Source of the DNA: Buxus sempervirens
Lineage: Eukaryota > Streptophyta > Magnoliopsida > Buxales > Buxaceae
Length of the DNA stretch: 64,000 nt
NCBI GenBank assembly: GCA_947561395.2
Contig: OX387187.1
Span: 42,639,253-42,703,252, forward strand
Direction: 5' to 3'
Shown: positions 31,701-43,800 of the stretch, in pieces
Numbering within the stretch: position 1 is the first letter of the stretch
Layout: every line of letters begins with the position of its first letter
Position numbers and translations under genes: made by a program
Notes under the pieces: model-generated
Seen by the model: the letters and a program-made list of their open reading frames with translations, nothing else
Database searches by the model: none
What the model was told of the DNA's origin: nothing

Positions 31701-33189
31701 ATCATATTTTCCACTTAGTATCATAAGGTGCTGGAAAGCTTTTTTGTCACATCAGTGAGGCATGGGTCTTTGTAACAACATCTAAAGTGTAATTATTTAA
31801 CTGAAGGAATAGCATGATCGTTTGTTGTGCTGTTTTGTCTTGATGCTTCCATATGGTTTTCAGGCACAAAAAATTGGCTTAGATTTAAACTTGATAATTT
31901 GTCCTGTTTAACTGAAGGTATAGCATGCATTTTTAGTCATGTTATTTTATCTTGATGCTTCCATATACCCTGTAAGGCACAAAATCATAGATTTGCACTT
32001 GATAATACCTCCTGGGGAAGGAGTTCAATACACACACACAAAGTGCGCCTATGGAGAACTATCCTTCTGCCACAAATTTGCAGCTGATCTTAGTTTGACA
32101 GGGAGTCATCTTCTTCTTTATGCATTATTGCTCTTTAAGTTTGGAGAACTATCCTTCTGCCACAAATTTCATGATGGCCGAGGGAAGGAGAAGTTGGTGC
32201 TTTTTATGTTTGAAATGATGTTCAGAAAAGGATGGTATGGATGTGATGGAAGAATTGTAAGTAATAAAAGATTTTTAGAATGTGCTGGGGGTTCCTAAGG
32301 TGGAAAAAGGATGGCTCTCAGGGATATGTGAGCCAGGGTGAAGTTTTTGGTGTTAATGAAACGGTGAGAATAATTCAGGTTGAGGTGGAAGACTTGAAGG
32401 TTTTAAAATGTGCTTTTGGAATCTGTTCCAGGTTGGGGGTTGGGGGTGGTGCTGGGGCCTGGGGGTTGCGGTGCGTGAAATGTTTAGCATGAAAATGGAA
32501 AGTAGCTTTAGAAACGAAGGGTGTAGATCAAAGAGTGGCTGGGGAAGATCATTAATTGGAATATCAAAGTTTTAGGGTGTCAGAGAATGAGTAATTGGAT
32601 GAAGAAAGCTGAAAATAATGTAGATATTTTGATTCTTTACTATTCTCCCAGCTTACCCCCGAAAAAATTTGAGCCAGCTTGGGCAAGGTCAGTGGAAGCT
32701 TAGGCTGGCTCTGAATTGTCATTCAAAACCTTAAAAAGCAAAAATAAAAAGGAAAAAGAACTTTAGTTTCTTAATCAAGTTCATCGTCCTCAGACCATAG
32801 AAGTTATGATGTCATTTTACACCAGCAAAGTTGCTGTTTGGTTCTTTTTACCCTTTTTTTCTGATTGACGATGCCAGCTAGTTGGAATAAGGCAATTTAT
32901 AGATTTAGTTGCTGTTATTCTACTGCTTTCTGATTTCTTTTTCTACTACTTTGTGCAGAACTCACCTTGTGACCCATGCTTGGTGCACTGCTGCTTCCAC
33001 TGGTGTGCCTTATGTCAGGAGCACAGGGAGATGAAGGGGCGTCTCTCTGATAATGCTGCTGTGCCAATGGCAGTTGTCAACCCGCCACCAGTGCAAGAGA
33101 TGAATGCCAATGAGAATGAGAATCGGCCATCTGCATCATCTACTGCAAACGGGGTTGAACACACTAATTTGGAAATGCAGGCTTTGTAG
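25767..33189 (+). CDS. CNR6: PLAC8-family protein, cell number regulator 6 (CNR6)-like, 4 coding exons, 239 aa
   Basis: Exons 25767-25874, 28201-28315, 30776-31041 and 32959-33189 splice GT-AG with matching phases to 239 residues. The N-terminus [19 protein letters not shown] and the block [20 protein letters not shown] match plant CNR6 proteins. The PLAC8 core follows, with a CWTGLFCPC motif, a hydrophobic stretch ([15 protein letters not shown]), a second one around [15 protein letters not shown], then the Cys-rich block [20 protein letters not shown]8/CNR/PCR proteins are small membrane proteins; relatives affect organ cell number or heavy-metal efflux. The function of this member is not shown by the sequence. 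The start is the first ATG after a splice-acceptor-like TTTGTTTCAG at 25746-25755, so an intron in the 5' UTR is likely. Introns 1 to 3 are filled with mobile DNA (Pack-hAT, L1, RTE, SINE). The gene is head-to-head with MSH4 and converges on PSD1. Confidence 0.94.
26437..26738 (-). pseudogene. Captured last exon of an RLCK-VII (CDL1/PBL27-like) kinase
   Basis: The minus strand reads [20 protein letters not shown], then [22 protein letters not shown], the hallmark C-terminal kinase subdomains of plant receptor-like cytoplasmic kinase subfamily VII. One frameshift separates the two parts near 26665. The tail is acidic. Directly upstream is a splice-acceptor-like TTTTTGGTTTTCAG, so the fragment was copied from genomic DNA with part of an intron, not from an mRNA. 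It lacks the catalytic loop and cannot encode a kinase. Confidence 0.87.
27193..27420 (-). pseudogene. Second captured host-like segment, presequence-like, unidentified
   Basis: The minus-strand open frame is Ser/Pro/Leu/Arg-rich (for example [20 protein letters not shown]) and ends at a donor-like TTCAAG/GTATTC near 27193. The composition resembles a mitochondrial or plastid presequence exon. I do not recognise the parent gene, and it could be non-coding. Confidence 0.4.
28718..29325 (-). mobile_element. L1-type LINE 3' fragment with zf-RVT domain, in CNR6 intron 2
   Basis: The minus strand encodes a zinc-finger-in-reverse-transcriptase (zf-RVT) block ([20 protein letters not shown], then [16 protein letters not shown]), found at the C-terminus of plant L1 ORF2. 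It is followed by an [12 protein letters not shown]-like block after a frameshift. A T-run at about 28720-28731 is the expected poly(A) tail on the minus strand. 5'-truncated and dead. Confidence 0.85.
29277..29411. repeat. Tandem duplication at the L1/RTE junction
   Basis: The block GCCAACCTCTGTTCTTTAAG..AGGGTATGA..ATGATCGAGAAGCAACGTA occurs at about 29277-29331 and again at 29339-29411, the second copy with a 19-base insertion. Confidence 0.75.
29395..29745 (+). mobile_element. RTE-type LINE fragment in CNR6 intron 2
   Basis: The plus strand reads [17 protein letters not shown], the decayed form of the RTE motif around MRMLRWMSGKTR. It is followed by [19 protein letters not shown], matching the RTE APVRRSE..VQVEG block. 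Several stops are present. Confidence 0.7.
31162..31464 (-). mobile_element. tRNA-derived SINE, copy 2, 303 bp, in CNR6 intron 3
   Basis: Same family as 13749-14062. On the minus strand it has an A-box-like TGGCCTAGTGGTC, a B-box-like GGATAAAATCC and the CCCTGCATGCAGGG palindrome. It is bounded by a perfect 11-bp target duplication TTTATGTCGAT at 31151-31161 and 31465-31475. The long duplication and AT-rich tail fit LINE-mediated insertion. It is antisense to CNR6. Confidence 0.9.
32053..32169. repeat. Direct repeat of 27 bp, 90 bp apart
   Basis: GGAGAACTATCCTTCTGCCA CAAATTT occurs at 32053-32079 and 32143-32169 without change. Lies in CNR6 intron 3. Confidence 0.85.
32540..32640 (+). mobile_element. 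Possible L1 endonuclease-start remnant in CNR6 intron 3
   Basis: The plus strand reads [18 protein letters not shown], similar to the start of L1 endonuclease domains (KIxxWNxRGLG). Short and unsupported on either side, so weak. The preceding G-rich stretch 32430-32480 is unexplained. Confidence 0.35.
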
Positions 33190-34864
33190 GATGCGACATA
33201 TGTGGTCTAAAGAGGTTTGAAATGATACTTCTCTCTTTTTGCAAGCAATTCTTCATGTTTGGCAGGTGGAACAAATTATGGGACATTGAATGCATGCTCG
33301 GTTTCCCTTCACCGATGCTCTGATGGAAGACGTATTCAATCAATATAGACATTCTTGATACAGCAGTTAATTTTCTGTTAGCTTCCAATTACGTTCATCA
33401 AGTCTGCACGGTGGGTATAATTGTTAATCAGTTTAGGAGTCACAGGCTTTTTTTTTTTTTCATGTCCCCACTGTTTTGTGTGTTACCTGGGGAGAGATGT
33501 TCAACCTCGTGATTATACACGAGTTGGGATTGGTTATAGAGTGATTGTTGGCATAAAAATGCGTTTTGCTCAATTGGAACTCTAAAGATTTTATTGACAA
33601 AGCTGTTTAAAACGAGACAGCCGTGTGTTGTATGCATAGAGGAGTGCTCAAATTATGCTTAAACTGGGGCATTCTTATATGGAAATAATCGCTGAACCTT
33701 GGAGCTAAGCCTATAAATCACTCTGGTTTGTTACTAATAAAAACATGCTATGTGATTGATGACATATTTTAATTGGTAGCATATTAGAACAGCAGCAGAA
33801 ATAGGATAGAGGATTTGCTGTAGACTTGAGGGACCTATGAATTTAGATCTTTTGTTTGAATCAAACAGGGAGTGTATATTTGACATAAAGGTCGAATTTT
33901 ACGTTACAGGTAACAAGTAGGGAAGGTTGTAACTTTTTTTTTTTGATTGTCCTTTATTCCTTTTTGCTTGTTCTTCCTCTCATTGGCGTAAAACATGGGG
34001 TCATGATAGTCATAAAAACCAGGAGGAAATTTTTTTAGACCGTTTCCTCTGATTTCACTCGGTATCATGATACCAGGACTAGAGGACACGAGTTCGAATT
34101 TTTGGCTAAGTCTAAACTACACCTTAATTTAAAAATTCTTTGCACTAAAAACTAAAAAAAAAATGCTCCCTTCATACTTTAAAACATCGATTTTGAACCT
34201 CTAAAAAAATGCGTTAATTGGACAAAGAATTGGATTAATCACCGAAGAAAGAAGCTTCGATAGTAAAATCGACTTGAGTTCTTTCTAAATTTTTCAGAAG
34301 GCTCCAATTCACCATGTATCTTTCGATGCTGCAGGTTCTGAAGGATTTCCTCTCGATACGAGATCTTGAGAAGCAAGGAACATGTGAGGTTCCAGAAGAA
34401 AAACAACGGCTGGGGTTTTGACAACTTTTAATAAAATGAAGCTTTTGTTTTTCGTTTTTTCCTACTATTAAAGAACGACTTAAATAGCGTCAAAAAACAT
34501 TAAAAAGAGAAAGAAAACGCTTCATTCATTAAGATGAAGACCCCGTCTAGTTGGTCTGAAGATGATTTATGTTGAGGATTCTAGCTAGTTAGGATAAACC
34601 TTTTTCTTATTGTTGCGTTGGGACGAATGTGATCACCAGATATGGTTATTGGCTCAGGTCCGCCATAAAATTTCTTTTCAGTTTAATCACGAAATGTTCC
34701 TCTCGTTGTGAACAAAATCAGCAATACCTCTCTGGAAGACGAGCCACTGTTCAGGAAATTGAAATTAAAAATTCCCAGAAACATCTATTAAGAAATCAAC
34801 GCTAAAGTTGGCGTTACATCCATGAAACAGATAAATAAATGTACCTTGAATGACCCAGCATCCC
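33190..34864. other. Intergenic region between convergent CNR6 and PSD1 3' ends
   Basis: This holds both 3' UTRs. An AATAAA at about 33736 is a possible CNR6 polyadenylation signal. Near 34060-34120 a tRNA-like B box (GAGTTCGAATT) follows a GGTATCATGATACC palindrome and may be a SINE head fragment. No supported gene. Confidence 0.5.
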
Positions 34865-37800
34865 CTACACACCATGCCACCTACCCAATGCTTCTCCCAC
34901 ATGGATTCTATCACCACTTTTTATGCAGAATTTGAAGTTTGATGGCCCGTCGTTTGTGGCTGACTGCGAAACTGGAGCTTGGAATACAAGCACGACAGTT
35001 GAACCCATGTTGAAAGCTCCCACCTGGGAGAACAATGTATGCTGAATTAATAAAATACCACGCGAACGCACGTACACATCGAGAGATGATCAGAGCATCA
35101 AGAACCTCTCAATATCAAAGCAGATTATCTCGAGACTTGAGGCCTTCAAGTCCATCAAAATGATATGAAATATATATATATCACTATATATATATATATA
35201 TATACAAACACGCACACGCACAAACACACACAAATTAGCTTTCTTTCTTTAATTACAATATTTATAACATCATATCATAATAATTAAAATTGGAAAAAGA
35301 GAAAAAAAAAGAAAGAAAGAGAGAGATAGAGAATAGAAAACATTCGCACAATGATAAGAAGGATATACATTAGGCAAAATTTTGCTTTCATTTGTTTCAC
35401 CAAGTTCAATTAGCTAGTGAAACATGGAGGTTTTTCTCACATAAAATGAATGACATGCCTAATTCGCAAATTTTCTGTGACCTATGAACTTCAATAGGCC
35501 ACATGGTCAACCTTTCATCACAGACATGAATGCTTGTATCATTTATTGGACTTCTAATATTGTTGATTTTTTTAAGATAATCTTTCTAGAGGTTCAATAA
35601 AGGTTAAAAAGAAAAAAAAAATGACCACACAATCAAGTAGCTGCTGGTCTGAAAGTTGGTCTGATGGGAAATCACATGTAGAACAATCCATATAGCAATA
35701 AGACATTTTTCATGCAGGAAGAGCATTTTCGGAAAAATGTGTTGTCACTCAAAACTAATAATGGCCACGCTCATTAACTACTGACAACCAATTTTAGGAT
35801 AAATTTCTTAACATACATAACAAACAGGTTCTGAGAAGCAGAAAAGCAAGGTTTAGATGCCATACCTCTTGCCCCTTCTTGATCATCACACCAACGCCTT
35901 TAGGTTCATACACTCGTTCCTGAGGAGGTTCAGAGTGAAACAGTGTCTTTTTTGGCCTGTTTGTTATCAGATCTGGTTCGATAGAAAGCTGCCATGTGCA
36001 AGTTCAACAAATCAATGCTAAAGCCAACATATAGAAACTATCCTGCAGTTTAAAAATGAGCTAATTTTTTGTGCTTTTCCTGGCTCATTTCAATTATAAC
36101 TAGCAGAGTGCATGTGCAGTGCTGCATGTATGTAAATAAAAAGGTTAGGACATGTAAGGGATGAGAATTTGTTGAAGGGACTCTTTTGGAAGTGAAGAAT
36201 GGAAAAGACAAAGATACCCATATAAATATAGATAAAATGGCATTCGAAGGTTATTTTTTGAAAAAAGAAGTATTTGTTTGGCACGCTTTTCAAAGGGCCT
36301 GTTTGTTTTATATATGGTATAGATAAATATGTTCCAAATGTTGTCAACCAAAACTGGTGCCACAAGATTTCTTACAAATTATTTACCACGCAGATAATGA
36401 AGACATCAGAGATGCCTGCAAAATCCTGTGTACATGATAATGGCACTAATCTCAAGTCTAATGAAAATTGACCATCTCCAGATTGGCAAATACAGGAGTT
36501 GTGTTCCTTGAAAGGTGAAAGGGCTAAAATTGATTGCAGCCAACATAAATATAGTCACTGCTCAAAAGCATCCACAAGCAGTAAGTTTACAAACATGGCA
36601 TGCCCATAGATCACAGAAATCATAGATATATTGCATAACATAGAACTAGAGAAAACAAGATATTATGAATCCAATATGGTAAAGGTTCTAAAGATTGAAA
36701 ATATGTTCTCATAGTAACATGTGATGCATGCATCACAATGAAGTTCTATGAGAAAGCAATAAAGCATCAATGCTTTATGGAGCAGAATGATAGGCACCAT
36801 TCAACGAGTTAAAAGATATTAAACAATTGAACAAAGCTAGAGGATAATGTAAAGGTTGAAGCGCCAAAAATCTATGCGTAAATTTCAAACGAACAGAAAT
36901 GAGAACCTTGGGACAGATGAATAGGCCCTTCAACAAGTGCTAGATAATATGGAGCTTAGTCATGTGCAATGTAAACTAGCACTTGTAAGGAGTTCTCCGG
37001 TACAGTTTAAAGGCTCCAAGTGGAGAAGGCAATGAATGCAATGGTGGACGAGTCTTGTCACTAGGATAAGCCACAACCATGATAATATGGTGCTGTTTAT
37101 TTACAGCAATTTTACATTTTACTTTTATTAATCAAGACCTGCTAGAGACAACATGAATTTAATTTGATAGCATTCATGATGATTATATATGTAGGGGGTT
37201 TGGGTTTAGGGGGTCGTTGACTCGTTGTGGGATTGTGTGTGGGAGAAGAATGTGTACACATTCATTTGAGGAGTCACCTAACCTCAATAGATCCAATATT
37301 TGTTGCACCAATTGCTGCCATTGCCATATATCCTTCTGCCCACTGGCCTTCAAGTACAACCTGATAACATGACCCCCAGAAAGGAACATAAGTTCTAAAG
37401 ATTAAAACATGACAAGATGCATTTAGTCTTCATGTTGAAAGGAAGCAATTTCACAAGACGTGAACAGAAGAGTTCAGAGTGAAAAATGTAAACTGCCAAG
37501 TGCATTTTTCATTCAAAAGATTTAAAATTTTACTAAAGAGGAAAAAAGAAAGGCTAAAAAAGTGCAATTTTTTTCTGTATCAAATATGAACTCTAATACA
37601 ATCATAACATATGTTGACTTCCTGTGAATTCCATATATCAAATATGAACTCTCTCGTTAATTACTTATGTCAGTTTAAATTTGTTATTTGAGAATTACAG
37701 CTTTTATTCCTGTCAAAACCATAACATTTGTTGTGATAACTATCTTCAAGATTAGATTTTCAATTTGAGAATCAAAACTTATATTCCTGTAAAAACCTTG

Positions 37801-40800
37801 GCATTTGAAGTGATAACTATCTTCAGGATTATGAATTCTGAAAATCTAAATCCAACACAAGTTAACATATTGGGTATGATCTTATATTGACAAGGATCGT
37901 CAGTCGGAGGAGATTAGTTTTGCCTTTCTACCCTTCCTACACTCTTTTGGATACACCTTCTGTATCCAGTTACCAACTACTTGAATATCCAAAACATTTC
38001 CTTTGACACAAAGGATTATTAAATTCACTTTCCAGGAGAAATAAAATCACCTCAGAATCTGTCAAGTTACCATGCATTTTGACACCTGATTTCTAAATTG
38101 TGTTGTCTGCTTGTTAATTTTGGTGACTTGTAGCTAAATCTTGTTGAATTCTCATTAACGCTAAGAGTCAACAAGTAATCATTCAGCACCATGGTGAAAT
38201 TGTAATAAGGAAATATATTTTATATGCTTCATCTATCATGCCAAATCAGTATGAGACAAGACCTGGAAACTCTCAAATGCTTGCAATTTCAGGAAGCTCG
38301 AAGGAGTCTAGATTCATCTATTAGTCAAATACAAAACTGTTCTTATACTTGCATTGCCTACTCTTTCAAAATATGACAGAAATATTCTTGTGAACAAAAC
38401 TAGACAATCCCTTATAGAATTAATTTATAGAATTAATCGACTCAGCCCATTTATGACATCCACCATACTTACATCCCCAGAAACTCTTCAAAAATGTTTT
38501 AGTAAAGATTAGATTCATTAAGTGGATGTTTTTAATATCAACTGTTCTCCTAGAGAATAAACATCCAATTACCAATCTCACAGCTAGATTTACAGCATTG
38601 CAAATCCAATTTTGCTTCATTCAAAAACAGAACAACTGTGGAATCTGATGACGAAAACCACTCCGCTAATTTAATAATCAGAACATAGGTAACCTTCTTT
38701 CAGACTCTTACAAGAAGCACAACAGCAGAAACAAAAAAGGGTACCAACTATATCTTGATACACAATTTGATGATTTTCAACCCAAACAAAAAAAAAGTTA
38801 TAATGTAAAATTAGAATCACCCTTTCATTCTCAACATAGAGGTTTCTGATTGTTCGTGTAGCACGTTCATTCACAGGGAAAAGACGACCTACAAAAATTT
38901 GATACTACAGAGATTTAACACACAAATTCCAACTATCAGGAAATAAGGAAAAAAGAGATTAATTTTATATCAAAATGAAAAAATATAGCCCGCCTATAAG
39001 AGTGCACACTCCCTTTGCTCTCATTTACTTATTTATTTTTTTGGGTGCAGCTGTAACCAAAAAACAAATCTGCAACCTCAAAGGCTTCAGCGTATAATGT
39101 ACACTGATTAGAACACAAACAGTATGATTGCATTTGTGCACTCTAATGTGTAAGTTTATATTTGCTTTCCCAAATTAACATATAAAGAAATGATGATACC
39201 TGAGAAGTGACGCCGGATAAGGACATGCCAATCAACAGGAGAGTGCATTCGGTGATAGTCACCAAGCCTCAAATATATTACACAGTAAAAGAGGCCCTTC
39301 ACAGGACTGAAAGAAACAATTTAGCAAATGAATCTCATCTCAGCATTTTAAGGCACATCAGATTACGCTAGAGACTGTAGTTAAGCATTGCTCCATGTGG
39401 TCAGAAAAAATTATCTTCCTTAAAGTTTTAAATATCAGCATGGGATAAGGCGTAGGCCAAAACCAAAAAGGGTTGGCATGTGATGTTGGCCTCCTCCAAA
39501 ACAGAAACTAACACTAAATAATAGAGGGATATGACAAATATCAACTGGTACCTTTATCAATAAATCCGTATCAGCTAACCTTGAAACTTGGACAACACAT
39601 ATGAGTAATTTTGATTTTGGCTGATACTTTAAACCTCGATCCATCTATAGTAACTTAGTGCAAGGATTACATAATTGTCACAACAAGAGTTACACATCAA
39701 CTACTAAAAGAAACATTTAAAAAAAAACTCATGGAAGGCCAGCCCACATCCTAATTCGTCAAAACATAAAGTAAAAAACCAACATACAAGGCATATTTGG
39801 ATTAGCTATGCAACTGGTCAACACTAGCATTTTTAGATTAACTATTTAGCTTTCCTAGTATTTCTAGTGTTGCTGCTTTTATTTTTATTGGTCCCACTTC
39901 CCATGAATACCACGTATTCATCTTTATTCGCTTCATATTTAATGAATTTTCGCATTAATCATCAGAAAAAAAAAACCAATATACAAACCATGATGGGACT
40001 CAGTCAGCAGTCACAATTCAACAACAATGTTTCCAGAGACAGATTAGCAAAGCATTCTCCTTTAGTAAGGCATGATGAATGCAACCCAAGGAACCATGCA
40101 TAAGCCTCCTAAGTATATTGCAATTATGTAAAATAAATATTTAAAATATATAATATAATATTATACAAGACTCAAGATCCCAACTAGCAAATAAATTTTA
40201 AATTTCTATGTACATGTTTCTTCAATACAGAAAAATAACATATGATCCAACGCCAAAAAACCAGTGCAATTAAGGCCCTTGTTTTCATATGCATATTGAA
40301 CAAAATTTTTTACCAGCTCCTTTATGAATTTTAGGATCTTTAATGTTGATCTATGAGGCAAAAACCTCCAACATAGCATACACCTCAAGTTGTGAAGCAT
40401 AAGCCTCAAATGAACCCCAAATTTATGCCATGAACATTATAAGATTGTGCCTCTATAATATGGGTGGCAATTTTAGGCCCAGCCCAGTCAGCATGGCCTG
40501 GTTTAATTAGGCCCATTTTTCTGGTACAGTCCGATTTTGTGAAGCTGAAATAGTTTAGGGCTAGGCTTGGACTGAGCATGTTAAAGGCCAACCAAACTTG
40601 ATTTTCATGCATATATGAGACCAGATCAAATAGTTTATTGCATATGTAAGAATATTTTATTATATTCTAAATGATTTTGTGATATATTTTGTATATTTTT
40701 AATTGGGATGCTAAAAAAGAAGGTAGCACAATCTCTAAATATAAATGATTATTACTATTTGAAGAAATTTTCTATTTTTAGTGACCGAAAAGTTCAAAGA

Positions 40801-43800
40801 TCAAGCCCAATGGGGCCACACTCAGGCTATTAGCATTATTTTAGGCTCAGGCGTAAGCTTGATTTCAGGCCTGAAAACTAGCTGGGCCTGGCTTGAGAAT
40901 GCATAAGCTCTTATAACCTATGCTGCGTCCAGCCCAGCATGAACAAGTCTTTTTTTCTCGTGAAAATTTATTGAGGAATAGAGAAACATAAGTTACAAAA
41001 CACAGTGAGGAAAGTTACAAGATAGGAACTTCTGTGCGCAAACAGAAGTAAAGTAAAACATTCATTGTGACCAGTCCTCTTTCCAGAAACCATCAATCAA
41101 AAAAAGCACCCAAGTAGTGAATCATAAAACATATTCATTTGGCACTCCCAGAAACATATCAATCCTTGACACTCCCACAGAAAAAGCCCATCCTGACAAA
41201 TTACCAGTCCAGCTGTGCAATCTTGTGCCACATTTCGCTAAAGCAAACATTGAGGTGTTAGCCTCATGCATTTTAAAAGATCAGTAGACAGTTTAGGTTT
41301 TGCAATATTAAAAACCTTAATCAATGGCAACTATTTCACTATAAACAATCTAGAAAAGCATGGAGTATATACAGGTTTGGTTTGGTTCAGTTTAATGAAG
41401 CATCTTTTTAAGTCAGGTCTCAGCTCAGCTCAGTTTAACCAAAACTAAAGTCAGCAGATTGATGCACATGTCCAAGCCAAAATTTTCATAGAATTTCACT
41501 AATTGAAATATTTGAAGATTCAATATTTGGGTTGTCTATGCTCACTGGGTCACCCTCACTAAACAGCAATTGCACACCCCATGATTGCATAGGCACTTTT
41601 GACAACTCTAACAAAAAAAGTAAACATGCATCAAGATTTGAAACAAAATGCCAGAGAAATAACTTCTTACCACACCCGTATAGGTTCTCGAACTTTCGGT
41701 GAAGCCAATGTAATTCGCCACCATGACTTTTTATCTGTATCTTTTCCAGTATTTTTTGTTGCATCATTTTTTTCATGCACATTACCTTGGACCATCATAG
41801 AAGGACTTGCACCAAGAAGAGAAGAAATAGAGTAGGAGAACCCTTTGACTTGCTCAATCATAGCTCCCGGCTCTTTCAGCTCCCCAAATCTCAAAACTAT
41901 ACCATCCACAGGGCTGATCTATTCAGAAATTAACAAAAATACACATCAATCATACAATTTTGAACTTTATTAGAGTAATTAAAAACACAAATAAAACTGT
42001 CAATAAGTCCAAGAAGCTGGTTACCAGTTACCAGACATTGTGAATCAGGGTCAATTGGCCTGGCCCCTTCTTTAAGAGTGCGAACAAAAAACTCCCGTAA
42101 AGAGGGATACTCGTCCAGAGGTAGAGCTGTTTCTTCTAAATCTGCATTAGGTACCAGTTTTTATGGTCTAAATCTGATATTTATTATATTTTTTACTCCT
42201 CACACATACTTTCTATCTGCTTTCAATTAATTATGTTAAAACTAACTCTAATAAGATAAGGAAGCAGCACTCTCAAAGAACAAATGGAAAAGGGAGAACA
42301 ACTATACTTGAATGAAATGCTCTTGCCCAAGCTTTGTAGAGATAAGGACGGAACCAAACAGGAACCTCCTGGAAATATTCAGAAAGTAAAACATTACATT
42401 AACAAATCAAACTCATAACTATGCAGGAAATTGGAAAATGCAAATGACAAAAACTACTACCCTGATTCTTGCTTAGGATTCCTTTTGGAATGAGTTAAAA
42501 AAAATTTGATAATAGTTATGTTGGCTAATGGCTATTACTATTTTATATTCAATAAATAATATACTTCACAGAAAGAAAAGACTAAACTAGGCATCTCCAA
42601 ACAGGATTTGGTTAGCGTCAATGGGGTTAACAAAAGTTCATGCCACCTAAATGGTCAGGACAAGAACTAAAACAGAGAAGCACCTAGAATAGCAGTAAAT
42701 TTTCTCAACAGCCTCGTCGTCCCAGCCCACGGATATGCTTCCTACAGCACCCACAACCAGCAAAGCAATCCAGTTCCCATCATGGCTTCAAATCTAGGTT
42801 TTGGATCAGGCTTTCAACCCTGACAAACAACTATGTGCCCCTGGATCCGGTTTTTGACTGCTGTGAAACCAATATGTATGTCAGCCAAAAAATGAGACAT
42901 TTCAAATGAAGTTCTCAAAGATTAGCAATTGTTAACCTTAAAGCATCGGATAAGTTTGTGTGGAAATCAATGCGCAGCAAAATAAGCGAGTTCCCATCAA
43001 TATGAAACCTCTTGCACCTTCTTACAGTGCATCTTTGGTTCTGTGCCTTACATGTTCAGAACACCTTAACCTACTCTCCATTTTTTTCCCCAACGCATGC
43101 GATGCTTAAGCACTTTCAAATACCTTCATGTCTTACTTTGTATTTTCTAGTTGTGCAGTGCATCCATCTTAACATCCTCATCTAAATAACACTCATCTTC
43201 TGAACATGTCGTTTCTTTGTCGCCAAAAATTCTAAACCTTTAAACATAGCTGGTCTAATTTCTATCCTATAGAACTTGCCCTTTATGTAAGTGGAACATG
43301 CTTATCATAAAATACCTTAGAAGCACCCCTCCATTTATGCCAGCCAGCTCTAACCCAACGTGCCACATCTTCAACTGAAAGGGTCAAAAGGAGGGATCAG
43401 TCCCCTCACATAACTCTATCAAAATCTAACTTGGGTTTCAGATTGGAAAACTGGATCGAACAAGGGGGTAAAAATAGAAGCAAAAGCAAAAATGGCTTTC
43501 CACAGGCTAGTACAACTCAAATTTACCAGAGGGTTTATGCTCTAGGCATTAAATCTCTTATAAATGAAATATCTATCAATAATGACCTTTACACACAACC
43601 TTTCCTTACCTAAGCTAAATCTCCAAGTCTGTTCATCAAATAAATTAGAGTATCTGGCCATTATATTCCCTAAGTTAAAGCCCCGCTGCTCCCTCCTCTC
43701 CTTTCTATGGCCCATCCTTCCCAAATAAAATCCTTTTGTAATTTTTCAATTCTTTTAGCCACACTAGGAGGGGAAATAATCAAGGAAATTAAACAAAGAA

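Noticed and set aside
34060-34120. tRNA gene
   Set aside because: A B-box-like GAGTTCGAATT is present, but no cloverleaf with acceptor stem and anticodon arm could be drawn.
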